A DNA stretch of 64,000 nucleotides from positions 1,297,034-1,361,033 of the forward strand of contig NZ_SGXL01000001.1 in assembly GCF_004216955.1 (NCBI RefSeq). The letters are read 5' to 3'. Both the position numbers and the translations under genes were made by a program. The notes beneath the pieces were generated by a model that saw only the letters and a program-made list of their open reading frames with translations, did no database searches and was not told where the DNA came from. Positions 50,881 through 58,717 of this stretch are shown here, in pieces. Numbering within the stretch: the first letter of the stretch is position 1; each line of letters starts with the position of its first letter. The DNA comes from Fictibacillus sp. BK138. GTDB lineage: Bacteria; Bacillota; Bacilli; Bacillales; Fictibacillaceae.

Positions 50881-51423
50881 TCTTTTTTCAATGGATATGG
50901 TACTGATCATTAATATGGCTAAACCGATCGTCAGGAACATATAGAAGAATCCCGGTAAAAAGTTAATTGCCAGATAAGCGGCAGCCATTAAACAACCAGC
51001 TACCGTAATCGGTACTCCCACAAACGATCCTGTAAATTCTGTAATGTTAAATCGTGCTAGACGAATTGCTCCGCACACGATGAATATGATTGTAAATATG
51101 ATGCCAGGCACGCCGAACTGATGAAGTTCAGCTTGATAAATCAAAAATGCAGGTGCGATCCCAAATGAAATTAAATCACAAAGTGAATCCAGCTGTTTAC
51201 CGAACTCAGACTCAATATTCATTTTCCTCGCAACCATTCCGTCAAAACGATCAAACAAACCAGCTAAAAATATTAAGATAAATCCGATTTTTAAATCACC
51301 ATTCATCATAAATAACAAGGCTAAGGCGCCAAGTGATAAGTTGATCAAAGTTAAGAAGTTTGCAGTTTGTCCCTTCACTTTCTTAACAGTTGAATCAATG
51401 CGCTCTCTTTCAATCATAAACAT
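50878..51423 (-). CDS. pssA: CDP-diacylglycerol-serine O-phosphatidyltransferase
   Basis: Makes phosphatidylserine in the membrane, the route to phosphatidylethanolamine. The CDP-alcohol phosphatidyltransferase motif is complete: FDGMVARKMNIESEFGKQLD followed by SLCD. 181 residues with about five to six membrane segments. ATG at 51423 on the minus strand behind GAGGAGTG. It stands alone between two repeat copies; in B. subtilis psd and ybfM accompany pssA, not here. Confidence 0.93.
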   Translation of the reverse strand: MFMIERERIDSTVKKVKGQTANFLTLINLSLGALALLFMMNGDLKIGFILIFLAGLFDRFDGMVARKMNIESEFGKQLDSLCDLISFGIAPAFLIYQAELHQFGVPGIIFTIIFIVCGAIRLARFNITEFTGSFVGVPITVAGCLMAAAYLAINFLPGFFYMFLTIGLAILMISTISIEKR

Positions 51424-51450
51424 CCGATCACTCCTCAAATAGAACAACAA

Positions 51451-51476
51451 AGCAGGATATAAATATATATCCTGCT
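51451..51476 (-). repeat. Perfect inverted repeat in the pssA leader
   Basis: AGCAGGATATA (51451-51461) and TATATCCTGCT (51466-51476): 11 bp around AATA, 28 nt before the pssA start. No T-run follows on the minus strand, so it is more likely an operator or a 5'-UTR hairpin than a terminator. Confidence 0.7.
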
Positions 51477-51532
51477 ACGTTTAGTTGCTTAAAAGTATAT
51501 AACTATTTTATTCATTATATTCCAATTAGAAA

Positions 51533-51785
51533 AGCTCGTTGTTTTTGAAAGTAGTTGATTTCCGTTCCAGGTGCTCGCTTTCTGCGGGGCGGGCGGTGAG
51601 CCTCCTTGAAACTACGTGTCATTAGGAGACTCACCTGCACCACTCGACCCGCAGGACAAGGAAGGCTTCGTCAGCATTACATCGCACGAAGAAAATGTGA
51701 TTTTCATTTTTCGAGAAGTCTCTTGCACTCCAATCAACTTAGCAATGAAAAAAACACCATAAGTAACAATATTAGAAATAAGCCA
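51533..51785 (+). repeat. Dispersed structured repeat, copy 6 (type B)
   Basis: 253 bp between the pssA leader and mnhG. Inner ends GTTGATT and AATCAAC; central hairpin GGTGAG-CTCCT with AGGAG-CTCACC, apex TGAaACtacGTgTCA. A CTTCGT/ACGAAG stem lies downstream. Same orientation as copy 5. It ends 5 bp before the mnhG stop. Confidence 0.87.
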
Positions 51786-51789
51786 ATAT

Positions 51790-52134
51790 TTATGATTCTT
51801 TGATGTTGTGCTTTTCTTCCAGGTGATTATAAACGGTCTTTTCAGATAACGGTACTCCTGTCCGGTAGGCAGCTCTAGAGATCATATGTCCTGCAACTGG
51901 TGCTGTCAGAAGAACAAAGAGAATGCCTAAGATCAGTTTCCCGCTGAATACATTCATATTGGAATAGACATAGATAGCAGAGCCGATTAGGACACCTGAG
52001 ACACCTAAGGTTGAACTTTTAGTTGCTGCGTGGAGTCTTGAATAAACATCTGGAAATCGTAAAACACCTAAGGTTCCCGATATAACAAAAAAGGTGCCAA
52101 TGATGAGGAAAAAACTAATCACGATCTTGATCAA
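51790..52134 (-). CDS. mnhG: Na+/H+ antiporter subunit MnhG/MrpG
   Basis: Smallest-type Mrp subunit, two to three membrane segments, with the family stretch GTLGVLRFPDVYSRLHAATK. TTG at 52134 is placed 6 nt after AAGGGTG, giving 114 residues starting MIKIVISFF; longer frames lie inside mnhF. Last gene of the reverse operon A-C-D-E-F-G. A repeat copy follows immediately; no clear terminator T-run is seen after it. Confidence 0.9.
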   Translation of the reverse strand: MIKIVISFFLIIGTFFVISGTLGVLRFPDVYSRLHAATKSSTLGVSGVLIGSAIYVYSNMNVFSGKLILGILFVLLTAPVAGHMISRAAYRTGVPLSEKTVYNHLEEKHNIKES

Positions 52135-52405
52135 TAATAACACCCTTTTCCAAGAATTTTGCAACAGCGACAGTTGCAATAAAAGTCAATATTCCGATAA
52201 GCAGTATAATATCGTTTAATTGGACCGTATCCAAAAGAATCGCCATTAACCCGGTAATCGCAATTAGATTAATACCAATTGTATCAAGTGCAACAACACG
52301 GTCAGGATTCGAAGGGCCGACAACAGCTCTGTATAGAAGTAGAAGTATAGAGATGGTTATCACGAATAAACATATATAGACAACCATAGAGAACCAATCA
52401 GTCAT
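52115..52405 (-). CDS. mnhF: Na+/H+ antiporter subunit MnhF/MrpF
   Basis: 96 residues with three membrane segments; YRAVVGPSNPDRVVALDTIG is the MrpF signature. ATG behind GGGAGGT. Overlaps mnhG by 20 bp and mnhE by 4 bp, indicating coupled translation within the Mrp operon. Confidence 0.93.
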   Translation of the reverse strand: MTDWFSMVVYICLFVITISILLLLYRAVVGPSNPDRVVALDTIGINLIAITGLMAILLDTVQLNDIILLIGILTFIATVAVAKFLEKGVIIDQDRD

Positions 52406-52878
52406 CGTGTTACCTCCCTTATCGCTTTTTCGAAAGTATCTTTAATTCCAACAATCGTTTGATTCACGTCAGGCAGGTCTATAGCATGAATATAAATATA
52501 TCGCTGGTCTCTTGAAACATCTACAGAAAGTGTTCCTGGAGTGAGTGTAATCAAGTTAGCGAGCAAAGTGATTTCCCAATTCTTTTTAACGTCGATCGGC
52601 AATGCAATAATACCTGGCTGGAAATCAAGTCGTGGCTTGTATACCCACTTTAATACCTCTAAATTAGCTAAGATTAATTCTTTTAAAAAGAGAAAGATTA
52701 AATACCCGATCGCTTTCACGTGTTTAAAGTAATAGGAATCAGGTATGAAACGATTAAGCAGAAACAGCAGCGCCGCCCCAATCACAAATCCTACCAAAAA
52801 ACTTGCGAATGAGTAGCTCTCAGATAAAAACATCCAAATGACGCCGATCAGCAAATTTAAGATAAGTTGAAATGTCAT
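52402..52878 (-). CDS. mnhE: Na+/H+ antiporter subunit MnhE/MrpE
   Basis: 158 residues, two N-terminal membrane segments and a cytosolic end. LTPGTLSVDVSRDQRYIYIHAID is typical of MrpE. ATG behind GGAG; overlaps mnhF by 4 bp. Part of the hetero-oligomeric Mrp complex that exchanges Na+ for H+ and supports alkali and salt tolerance. Confidence 0.93.
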   Translation of the reverse strand: MTFQLILNLLIGVIWMFLSESYSFASFLVGFVIGAALLFLLNRFIPDSYYFKHVKAIGYLIFLFLKELILANLEVLKWVYKPRLDFQPGIIALPIDVKKNWEITLLANLITLTPGTLSVDVSRDQRYIYIHAIDLPDVNQTIVGIKDTFEKAIREVTR

Positions 52879-52882
52879 TGAA

Positions 52883-54361
52883 CTACTCCTTTAAGACAAA
52901 ATCAATATAGATTTGAGGATCGATAAGGCTATCAGCTGCGGATTGGATATATGGATAGAACCATTCAGCTCCAACTCCAAGCACAATTGAGATAGCGATT
53001 AAAAAACCAGAAGCGGCAAGGCCGGAACGTCTGACTTTTTCCTTAGGCTCTTCTTTAACCTCACCCCAGAATGCTCCGATGAAAATTCTGATTACTGAAA
53101 ACAAGATTAACAGACTGGATAAAAGACCGATTCCCGCTGCAAAATAATGTTCTTCGTCAAAAGCTCCTCTTAATAGAAGATACTTTCCGATAAAGCCGCT
53201 AAATGGAGGGATTCCCGCAAGTACGAGGGCAGCGATGAAGAACATCCAGCCCAAAAGGGGGGATGTTTTAATATATCCGCCCATCTTATTCAGATTAGAA
53301 GTTCCTGCATGCCATACAAGTAAACCTGCAAGGAAAAACAATGCAGCTTTGATTGCCATATCATGCACAAGATAATAAATCGTTCCAGCTAGGGATTCAG
53401 CAGAAAAAGTACCGATCCCAAGAAGCATGAAACCAATCGCGGGCATAATATTGTAGGCGATAATCAGCTTTACATTTGAAGTCGATAAAGCACCTATTAC
53501 ACCGATCAGCATTGTAATCGATGCGACCCATATGAAGAAGCTATGCGTCAGCTCAAGTTTGTGAGAGAAAATAAGTGTATAAACTCTAAGCATTGAATAT
53601 ACGCCAACCTTAGTCAGGAGCGCTCCAAATAAAGCTGAAACAACAGGAGATGGAACGATATATGACTTCGGCAGCCAAAAGTACAGTGGAAACAAAGCTC
53701 CTTTGGTGGCAAATACTACAAATAACAATATAGCGATTCCAGTTAGTACCCCTTGCTGCTCAACCTCTGCAACACGTTCACCTAGCTGTGCCATGTTGAC
53801 AGTACCTGTTACGGAATAGAGGAAAGCAACTGTAGTTACAAATAGGATAGAAGAAAATAAGTTTAACAAAATATATTTTACTGATTCGCGAAATTGCTGT
53901 TTGGATCCCCCAATAATGATCAGTCCATATGAAGCCATCAATAGAACTTCAAAAAATACAAACAGGTTGAATAGGTCACCTGTCAAGAAAGCACCGCTCA
54001 CCCCAGCGATCAATAGAAAGAAAAGGGGATAAAAATAATGCTGCACCATCTTGCTTGTAACAGAAGATGATGCAAAAATTACTGCAGCTAGAGCAATAAC
54101 ATTTACGGAAAGTATCATAATAACTGAGAGCTTATCTGCTACAAGGATAATTCCATAAGGTGCTTTCCATCCTCCTGTTTCAAGAATCAGTGGATTATTT
54201 TTAAACACATAATAACTTAAGTAGATCGATACTCCTAAATTTAGAATTACAGTTAAATATGAAATTTTCATTGTCAGCTGATGCTTTTTATTAAAGAAAA
54301 CGAGAAGAGCACCAACGAACAATGGAATAAAGATTGGCAAAAATACTAAATTACTCATCAT
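52883..54361 (-). CDS. mnhD: Na+/H+ antiporter subunit MnhD/MrpD
   Basis: 492 residues, about fourteen membrane segments; homologous to complex I NuoM/N. The proton-channel signature with conserved Lys is in FATKGALFPLYFWLPKSYIVPS and the transmembrane Glu in LFVFFEVLLMASYGL. Starts ATG-ATG behind AAGGGG, overlapping mnhC by 11 bp. Confidence 0.95.
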   Translation of the reverse strand: MMSNLVFLPIFIPLFVGALLVFFNKKHQLTMKISYLTVILNLGVSIYLSYYVFKNNPLILETGGWKAPYGIILVADKLSVIMILSVNVIALAAVIFASSSVTSKMVQHYFYPLFFLLIAGVSGAFLTGDLFNLFVFFEVLLMASYGLIIIGGSKQQFRESVKYILLNLFSSILFVTTVAFLYSVTGTVNMAQLGERVAEVEQQGVLTGIAILLFVVFATKGALFPLYFWLPKSYIVPSPVVSALFGALLTKVGVYSMLRVYTLIFSHKLELTHSFFIWVASITMLIGVIGALSTSNVKLIIAYNIMPAIGFMLLGIGTFSAESLAGTIYYLVHDMAIKAALFFLAGLLVWHAGTSNLNKMGGYIKTSPLLGWMFFIAALVLAGIPPFSGFIGKYLLLRGAFDEEHYFAAGIGLLSSLLILFSVIRIFIGAFWGEVKEEPKEKVRRSGLAASGFLIAISIVLGVGAEWFYPYIQSAADSLIDPQIYIDFVLKE

Positions 54362-54689
54362 CCGTTCCCCTTAGCTGATCCATCATATCGGTTTTATTGC
54401 TCTGGTATGTCCGGTACGCAAGCACCAGCAAAAAGCTGGTTACACCGAAACTGATTACGATTGAAGTCAATATAAGCGCTTGAGGAAGAGGATCCGTATA
54501 CTCGGTGATTCCCTTTTCCAAAATTGGCGGAGCACCGCGGTTTAATTTCCCCATAGTCAATATAAAGAGGTGAGCGCCGTGAGAAAGCAGCGCTGTTCCC
54601 AGAACAATTTTTAAAAGTTGTTTTTGAAGCAATAGATATACGCCGGCTGCAAATAAAGTTCCGGCAAGTATAGACATTACAATTTCCAT
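54351..54689 (-). CDS. mnhC: Na+/H+ antiporter subunit MnhC/MrpC
   Basis: 112 residues, three membrane segments, NuoK-like: TALLSHGAHLFILTMG and DPLPQALILTSIVISFGVT. Its ATG overlaps the stop of mnhA (TAATG), where mrpB would be expected in the standard A-B-C order. Confidence 0.94.
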   Translation of the reverse strand: MEIVMSILAGTLFAAGVYLLLQKQLLKIVLGTALLSHGAHLFILTMGKLNRGAPPILEKGITEYTDPLPQALILTSIVISFGVTSFLLVLAYRTYQSNKTDMMDQLRGTDDE

Positions 54690-57031
54690 TATTGATTCAT
54701 GTCTCCTTTATCCCGGTATTTTATCATGGCAAAAATGCCAAGCGCAGCTAGTCCAAGAACTGCTATTTCAAACAGAGTATCCAAGCCACGGAAGTCAACT
54801 AGAATTACGTTAACGATGTTATCTCCGCCGCCAAGCTTATATGAATTATCAACAAAATACTTTGAGATGCTCTTGAACGACTTTGAGCTGTGCGAAGCAA
54901 TCGCTACTATTGTAAGTAGTGCTCCTGTTGAAACAGCAATCGTTAGGTCGATTAGTTTTTCAGATTTACTTTTATCTGATTTTTTAAGTTTGGGCAAATG
55001 TGCAAAACATAATAAGAATAAGGCGACAGTTATTGTTTCAACGATAAGCTGTGTTAATGCGAGATCAGGTGCTCTGAAGAAAACAAATAACAGGGAAAGA
55101 CCGTAACCTACGACTCCAATGACAATTATTGCAGCAATGCGCTGATTCATCCATATGGTTGCAATTGCAGCTACGGCCATTACGAAGCCTACAAGTACTT
55201 CTGGCCATGTAACAGGTGCCAGATCATCAAACGAAATTGTAAAACCATCTGTGTAGTACATGAAGATTGAAGTTGATACAACCAAAAATACTAAAATGAT
55301 AGAGAGATACAGACGCAATGAACCTGTCATATAAAACTCAGTAATAGATTTAGAAGATTTTAATAATCCATTAACCATTGTCTGATACCAATGATCAGAT
55401 GAAAATTTCCCTGGAATCTTATTATAGACAGGCTGCCATCTCTTTAACGTATAGGCAAGTAAAGCACCAACACCTATCACTATTAACGACATATAGAACG
55501 GTGTGTTCAGACCATGCCAGAAAGCCAGGTGTGTATGTGGCAGATCTCCTGTTACTGCAGCAACTGCTGGAGCAAGTAACGGCTCATTTATAAGATTTGG
55601 AAGCAGACCCACAGCGATAACAAAGATAATTAGAATGATTGGTGATAATAGCATACCAATCGGTGCTTCATGGGGCTTTTTCTCTAATTGATCTGTTTTT
55701 TGTTTACCGAGGAATGTTCCAAATACCAAATACATGGAATAAACAAAGGTAAAGATGCTCCCTAAAACGGCGAAAATAGGGATCCATTCAGCAAACGTCC
55801 CGGCAAGTCCACCGGATTGTTCCAATTTCAATGAAGAATCAAAGAACATTTCTTTACTTAAGAATCCATTGAAGACCGGCAGGGGTACACCAGCCATTGA
55901 AAATGCTCCGATAAACGCAAGCGTAGCTGAAATCGGCATAAAGGTATATAATCCGCCTAGTCTTCTTATATCTCTCGTTCCTGTTTCATGATCTACAATA
56001 CCTGCAATCATAAAAAGACTGCCTTTGAATGTAGCATGATTAAAAATATGAAAGATCGCAGCAAGAATAGCCACACCGGTTCCAAAACCGAGCATCGCCA
56101 TGATCATACCCAGCTGACTGATTGTGGAGTACGCCAATATACCCTTTAAATCGGTTTGTCTTGAAGCTAGAAATGAACCTATGCAAAGTGTAATCAGCCC
56201 AATTCCTGAGACGATAATAAAGAACTCGTCTGTTCCACTGAAGATTAACGAGAAACGTGCTACTAAATATAACCCCGCTTTAACCATTGTCGCAGAATGC
56301 AAATAAGCACTGACAGGTGTTGGAGCTTCCATTGCATCAGGAAGCCAGCTGTGGAAAGGGAATTGTGCTGATTTAGTAAATGCTCCAAGCAAAAGTAATA
56401 GTAGAATAGGTATAAAAAGGTCACTTTCTAAAATGTCTGACCGGTTAGCGATCATCATCCGAATGCTGTTAGTTTCTGCTGTGATCGAAAGGAGAATAAG
56501 AGCACCAAGCATCGATAATCCGCCAAACACTGTTACTAGCATGGATTTTTGTGCACCGTATGTTGACCGTTCACGGTAGAACCAAAAACCGATTAATAAG
56601 AAAGATGATATACTCGTAAATTCCCAAAACGTATATAAAACAAATACATTATCCGACAATACAACCCCGAGCATTGAACCCATGAATAAAAGCAAATACA
56701 CATAAAAATGAACGAGCTGTTCTTTTCGCGATAAATAAAAGATGGAATAGAGTACAACGAGTGAACCGATTCCGGTGATTAATAGCGAGAACAACATGCT
56801 TAGTCCGTCCAAATAAAAGCTTAACTGGATATCTAATGACGGGATCCAATCCGCAGTGCTTTGTACAATTTTTCCTTTCGCTAAAACAGGTAATTTAGAA
56901 CAAAAAATAATAAATAGAACAGCTGGAACAGGCAATACTAGCCATCCAGTATGTATCCGGTTCACTTTTTTTGCAGACAATCCTATTAGGAGAGCTGCTA
57001 AAAAAGGAAGCAGTATGTAAAAATGCAGCAT
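54689..57031 (-). CDS. mnhA: Na+/H+ antiporter subunit MnhA/MrpA
   Basis: 780 residues with about twenty membrane segments, NuoL-like. Key parts: VLYTFWEFTSISSFLLIGFW with the conserved Glu, SAQFPFHSWLPDAMEAPTPV with the conserved Lys region, and the C-terminal MrpA-specific NVILVDFRGLDTLFEI. Length fits MrpA alone (about 800 in B. subtilis), not an A-B fusion (about 950). SD AAGGAGG about 11 nt before ATG. First gene of the operon. Confidence 0.95.
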   Translation of the reverse strand: MLHFYILLPFLAALLIGLSAKKVNRIHTGWLVLPVPAVLFIIFCSKLPVLAKGKIVQSTADWIPSLDIQLSFYLDGLSMLFSLLITGIGSLVVLYSIFYLSRKEQLVHFYVYLLLFMGSMLGVVLSDNVFVLYTFWEFTSISSFLLIGFWFYRERSTYGAQKSMLVTVFGGLSMLGALILLSITAETNSIRMMIANRSDILESDLFIPILLLLLLGAFTKSAQFPFHSWLPDAMEAPTPVSAYLHSATMVKAGLYLVARFSLIFSGTDEFFIIVSGIGLITLCIGSFLASRQTDLKGILAYSTISQLGMIMAMLGFGTGVAILAAIFHIFNHATFKGSLFMIAGIVDHETGTRDIRRLGGLYTFMPISATLAFIGAFSMAGVPLPVFNGFLSKEMFFDSSLKLEQSGGLAGTFAEWIPIFAVLGSIFTFVYSMYLVFGTFLGKQKTDQLEKKPHEAPIGMLLSPIILIIFVIAVGLLPNLINEPLLAPAVAAVTGDLPHTHLAFWHGLNTPFYMSLIVIGVGALLAYTLKRWQPVYNKIPGKFSSDHWYQTMVNGLLKSSKSITEFYMTGSLRLYLSIILVFLVVSTSIFMYYTDGFTISFDDLAPVTWPEVLVGFVMAVAAIATIWMNQRIAAIIVIGVVGYGLSLLFVFFRAPDLALTQLIVETITVALFLLCFAHLPKLKKSDKSKSEKLIDLTIAVSTGALLTIVAIASHSSKSFKSISKYFVDNSYKLGGGDNIVNVILVDFRGLDTLFEIAVLGLAALGIFAMIKYRDKGDMNQ

Positions 57032-57213
57032 AAAAACCGGTAAACCTCCTTAAAACCTAAAAATAATCGTCATTTGTCCATTACATTGTAAGCAAAACCT
57101 TTCCGGTTTAGCAAATCATTTACTGGAAAAAAACACTCTCAAAATACGGTTTTAATTAAACTCTTGAATATCCTTCCCAAAAAATACCTAACCTATTTGA
57201 GAGGTGATTATAA

Positions 57214-57630
57214 ATGAGACGTCTCATTACATACGGATTACTAATCATTTTGTTTCAATTAACAGGATGTTTTAATGATTCTGTCTACAAAAAAGACAAA
57301 GACAGCCCTGTTTTTCAGCCGAGAGAGTATTACAGAAAACATATAAGTTTCTCTGAAACAGGCGTGTTTACTGCTTCCTCTCTTGCTGAAGAAATGAAAG
57401 ATGAAATTACAAAAGACACGTTTGTAAAACATGCAATAGTAATTAAGCAAGATAACAAATATTTAGTAGCGATAAAAATTAAAGCGTATCATCGAAAAAA
57501 GGCAGAGGCAATAAGCAAACAATACAAAGAGTACTGGGAAGAAAAATGGAAGATACCTGTTGAGGTAACATTTAGTCCAAATGATTATCGAAAAGCGGAA
57601 TTAATGCTGAGAACAAAAAAAAGAGCGTAA
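57214..57630 (+). CDS. Small putative lipoprotein, possibly YhcN/YlaJ-like
   Basis: 138 residues. N-terminal signal with lipobox QLTGC (Cys at about 19), then a charged domain with VAIKIKAYHRKKAEAISKQY and VEVTFSPNDYRKAELM. The alternating strand/helix layout recalls the YhcN/YlaJ spore lipoproteins, but no motif settles this. ATG behind GAGAGGTG. Stands between mnhA (divergent) and sda (convergent). Confidence 0.68.
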   Translation: MRRLITYGLLIILFQLTGCFNDSVYKKDKDSPVFQPREYYRKHISFSETGVFTASSLAEEMKDEITKDTFVKHAIVIKQDNKYLVAIKIKAYHRKKAEAISKQYKEYWEEKWKIPVEVTFSPNDYRKAELMLRTKKRA

Positions 57631-57641
57631 ATTACGCTCTT
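57613..57641 (-). terminator. Terminator of sda
   Basis: AAGAGCGTAA (57621-57630) with TTACGCTCTT (57632-57641). On the minus strand it is followed by eight or more Ts, so it serves sda; it overlaps the end of the lipoprotein gene. Confidence 0.85.
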
Positions 57642-57649
57642 CATTAAAC

Positions 57650-57793
57650 CTACATTAGAATCTGCTGCAACCTAACATGCAGTGATCTTCTATCAATTTC
57701 TTTTTTTATAAGTAGAATAAAGTCATTGCTAAGTTTAAGTTCTCTAGCTTTCAGGTAAGATTCAATTAACAGGTCGTCCGAGAGTTTTTCCAT
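57650..57793 (-). CDS. sda: Sporulation checkpoint inhibitor Sda
   Basis: 47 residues: [20 protein letters not shown] then [18 protein letters not shown], clearly the helical hairpin of Sda, which blocks the sporulation kinase KinA/KinB when replication is disturbed. ATG at 57793 is 27 nt from AGGAGGTG, too far unless a hairpin (AGCCG/CGGCT, 57799-57816) shortens the gap; an in-frame GTG overlaps the SD. A DnaA-box cluster lies upstream at 57.95-58.05 kb. Confidence 0.92.
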   Translation of the reverse strand: MEKLSDDLLIESYLKARELKLSNDFILLIKKEIDRRSLHVRLQQILM

Positions 57794-57949
57794 AATAGAG
57801 CCGTTTTTAAGCGGCTTGGTCACCTCCTGTTTTCATGGTTAATCTTCAATTTTAAGTATTCTAAAATGCTATGGAATTCATAAAATGATAAGTTAATGTT
57901 TTATGTATTTGAAGCTTACCATGTATTGTAAAATAGAACAATCGTTCGT

Positions 57950-58049
57950 TTATCCACAGTGTTTGGTGGATAAGTTGTGGGTAAAATGTTAACATCTTTA
58001 GAAAAGGTAACTAAATACTAGGTGGACAATGTGAATAAGCTTATCCACA
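57950..58049. promoter_or_regulatory. Cluster of DnaA boxes upstream of sda/yqeG
   Basis: Two perfect TTATCCACA boxes (57950-57958, 58041-58049), plus 8/9 matches on the other strand: GGTGGATAA (57965-57973), TGTGGGTAA (57976-57984) and TGTGAATAA (58030-58038). The last pair forms a dyad AATGTG..CACATT. In B. subtilis sda is controlled by DnaA. Confidence 0.85.
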
Positions 58050-58135
58050 TTGTAGAGCAGGGGAACAATTTGTCGAAAACTTTTTTAGCGAGGGCGAAAA
58101 AGGAGTTCTTTTGTCTAATTAAGTTGAAAAACCGT

Positions 58136-58163
58136 TTGTTCTTCCTCACATTACTGGTAAAAT
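58136..58163 (+). promoter_or_regulatory. Possible promoter of yqeG operon
   Basis: TTGTTC (58136-58141), 16-nt spacer, TAAAAT (58158-58163), 37 nt before yqeG. Confidence 0.5.
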
Positions 58164-58199
58164 AGAAACGTTCATTAGGAAATGTGAAGAGGTGCTAGA

Positions 58200-58715
58200 A
58201 TGTTAAAACATTTTTTGCCGGATCAGCATGTTCAAAATATATTGGATATTACACCGGAAATGTTAGTAGAACGTGGAGTGAAAGGGATTATCACAGATTT
58301 AGATAATACGCTTGTGGAATGGGATCGACCTGAGGCAACTCCTGAATTGATTAAATGGTTTACTTCTATTAAAGAAAAAGGCATTTTGATAACAATTGTT
58401 TCAAATAATACTCAGCATAGAGTAAAAAGCTTTTCTGATCCTGTAGGGATTCCATTTATCTACAGTGCAAGAAAACCGATGACTAAGGCTTTTAAAAGAG
58501 CGCTAAAAGATATGAAATTAAAAAATCAAGAGGTTGTTGTCATAGGAGATCAGCTGCTGACAGATGTTCTTGGTGGAAACAGAATAGGATTACATACGAT
58601 TCTTGTTGTTCCAGTAGCGAGCAGTGACGGATTCTGGACAAGGTTTAACCGTAAAATTGAACGTATTATATTGTCTTGGATGAAACGAAAAGGCATGATC
58701 CATTGGGAGGAATAG
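58200..58715 (+). CDS. yqeG: YqeG-family HAD phosphatase
   Basis: 171 residues, HAD IIIA fold. Motif I DLDNTLVEWD near 36-45 holds the nucleophile Asp; VVIGDQLLTDVLGGNRIG is motif IV. Substrate uncertain; members are related to mitochondrial PTPMT/Gep4 phosphatidylglycerophosphatase. ATG behind GAAGAGGTG. First gene of yqeG-yqeH-aroE-yhbY-nadD-yqeK-rsfS-yqeM, the B. subtilis order. Confidence 0.93.
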   Translation: MLKHFLPDQHVQNILDITPEMLVERGVKGIITDLDNTLVEWDRPEATPELIKWFTSIKEKGILITIVSNNTQHRVKSFSDPVGIPFIYSARKPMTKAFKRALKDMKLKNQEVVVIGDQLLTDVLGGNRIGLHTILVVPVASSDGFWTRFNRKIERIILSWMKRKGMIHWEE

Positions 58716-58717
58716 GT

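Noticed and set aside
54699-55106. 135-codon plus-strand frame inside mnhA
   Set aside because: Antisense shadow of a well-conserved membrane gene.
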